From assembly GCA_050692435.1 (NCBI GenBank), contig JBOGVG010000047.1, forward strand, positions 1 through 12,161: a DNA stretch of 12,161 nt. Direction: 5' to 3'. The position numbers and the translations under genes are program-made. Within the stretch, counting starts at the first letter, position 1. Every line of letters begins with the position of its first letter. The stretch is from AC-69 sp050692435 (GTDB lineage: Bacteria; Actinomycetota; UBA4738; HRBIN12). The notes beneath the pieces were generated by a model. The model was given only the letters and a program-made list of their open reading frames with translations, searched no databases and was not told the origin of the DNA. Below, one piece after another: positions 11,880 to 12,161 of the stretch.

Positions 11880-12161
11880 TGCAGTTCCTCTCTCTCCGAG
11901 ATCTATGGGACAAACCCCATGCTAGGGAGCCGCCGCCGCGGCCGCTTCTCCAAAACTGCTCCATCGCATCGCCATCCCGCCACCACCCGCGGCGGCCTGC
12001 CCATGTGTAAGCAGTTCGGCGCCACCATCGGCCGATGCTGCATGCGCCCTCGGCTGCCCGCCTGCTATCGGCTCCACGCTGAATCGTCGATGCCACCAAG
12101 TCGAGACTGAAGCACCTTGGCGAGTGGATAAGACGAAATCCGAGACACCGCCCCCGTGGAA
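11880..12161. other. No recognisable gene
   Basis: This 282-base end should hold the promoter of the DUF1801 gene, but no strong -35/-10 pair stands out. The open frames are shadows without family likeness. Confidence 0.4.

Overview
The window is high-GC DNA with strong Shine-Dalgarno sites, many GTG starts, and gene families (ECF sigma factors paired with TolB-like proteins, an ECF42/DGPF pair, DUF3024, YdeI/OmpD-associated and DUF1801 proteins) that fit a high-GC Gram-positive such as an actinomycete-related soil or freshwater bacterium. This is inference: there is no rRNA, complete tRNA or other marker gene, so lineage is not fixed. Intact genes are interspersed with gene pieces, which points to an accessory, rearranged region, or in part to assembly joins if the source is a metagenome.

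Layout. (1) 1-1839, minus strand: an ECF sigma factor, a one-pass membrane TolB/PD40-repeat protein and the start of a lipoprotein, an apparent signal-transduction operon. (2) 1840-2320, non-coding: inverted repeats, alternative hairpins and a 43-bp sequence (repeat A) that recurs at 6923-6965 (repeat B). (3) 2321-3325, plus strand: a frameshifted small gene and a frameshifted BlaI/MecI/CopY-type repressor, followed by an intact DUF3024 gene. (4) 3383-6026, minus strand: YCII/DGPF protein, ECF42-type sigma factor with a TPR-like C-terminus, a wrecked stretch joining the start of a nucleotide-sugar/NmrA-like NAD(P)-binding protein to the end of a berberine-bridge-type oxidase, and an antibiotic-biosynthesis-monooxygenase-like protein. 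A good ECF-type promoter lies just upstream of the DGPF gene.

(5) 6030-7250, gene-poor: hairpins, a doubtful 57-residue ORF, the last part of a tyrosine integrase, repeat B, and three 22-23 bp tandem repeats resembling an IS21-family end. (6) 7242-8084, plus strand: a well-spaced promoter, a striking double palindrome covering the transcription start and ribosome binding site, a 43-residue acidic proline-rich small protein, and an ATGA-coupled 206-residue uncharacterised protein with a CxCGxYA motif. (7) 8172-8589: a piece of aldo/keto reductase meeting, tail to tail, a sigma factor cut after region 2. (8) 8784-9368 minus: YdeI/OmpD-associated protein. (9) 9897-10287: a dihydrofolate-reductase-like gene cut in half and joined to the antisense start of a membrane protein. 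(10) 10314-11879 minus: DUF1801 protein, a small unknown protein, and a membrane-anchored GH25 lysozyme.

The most interesting structures are the palindromic leader at 7271-7315 with its two-gene operon, the ECF42/DGPF operon with a recognisable promoter, and the A/B repeats framing a possible decayed integrative element next to an integrase remnant.
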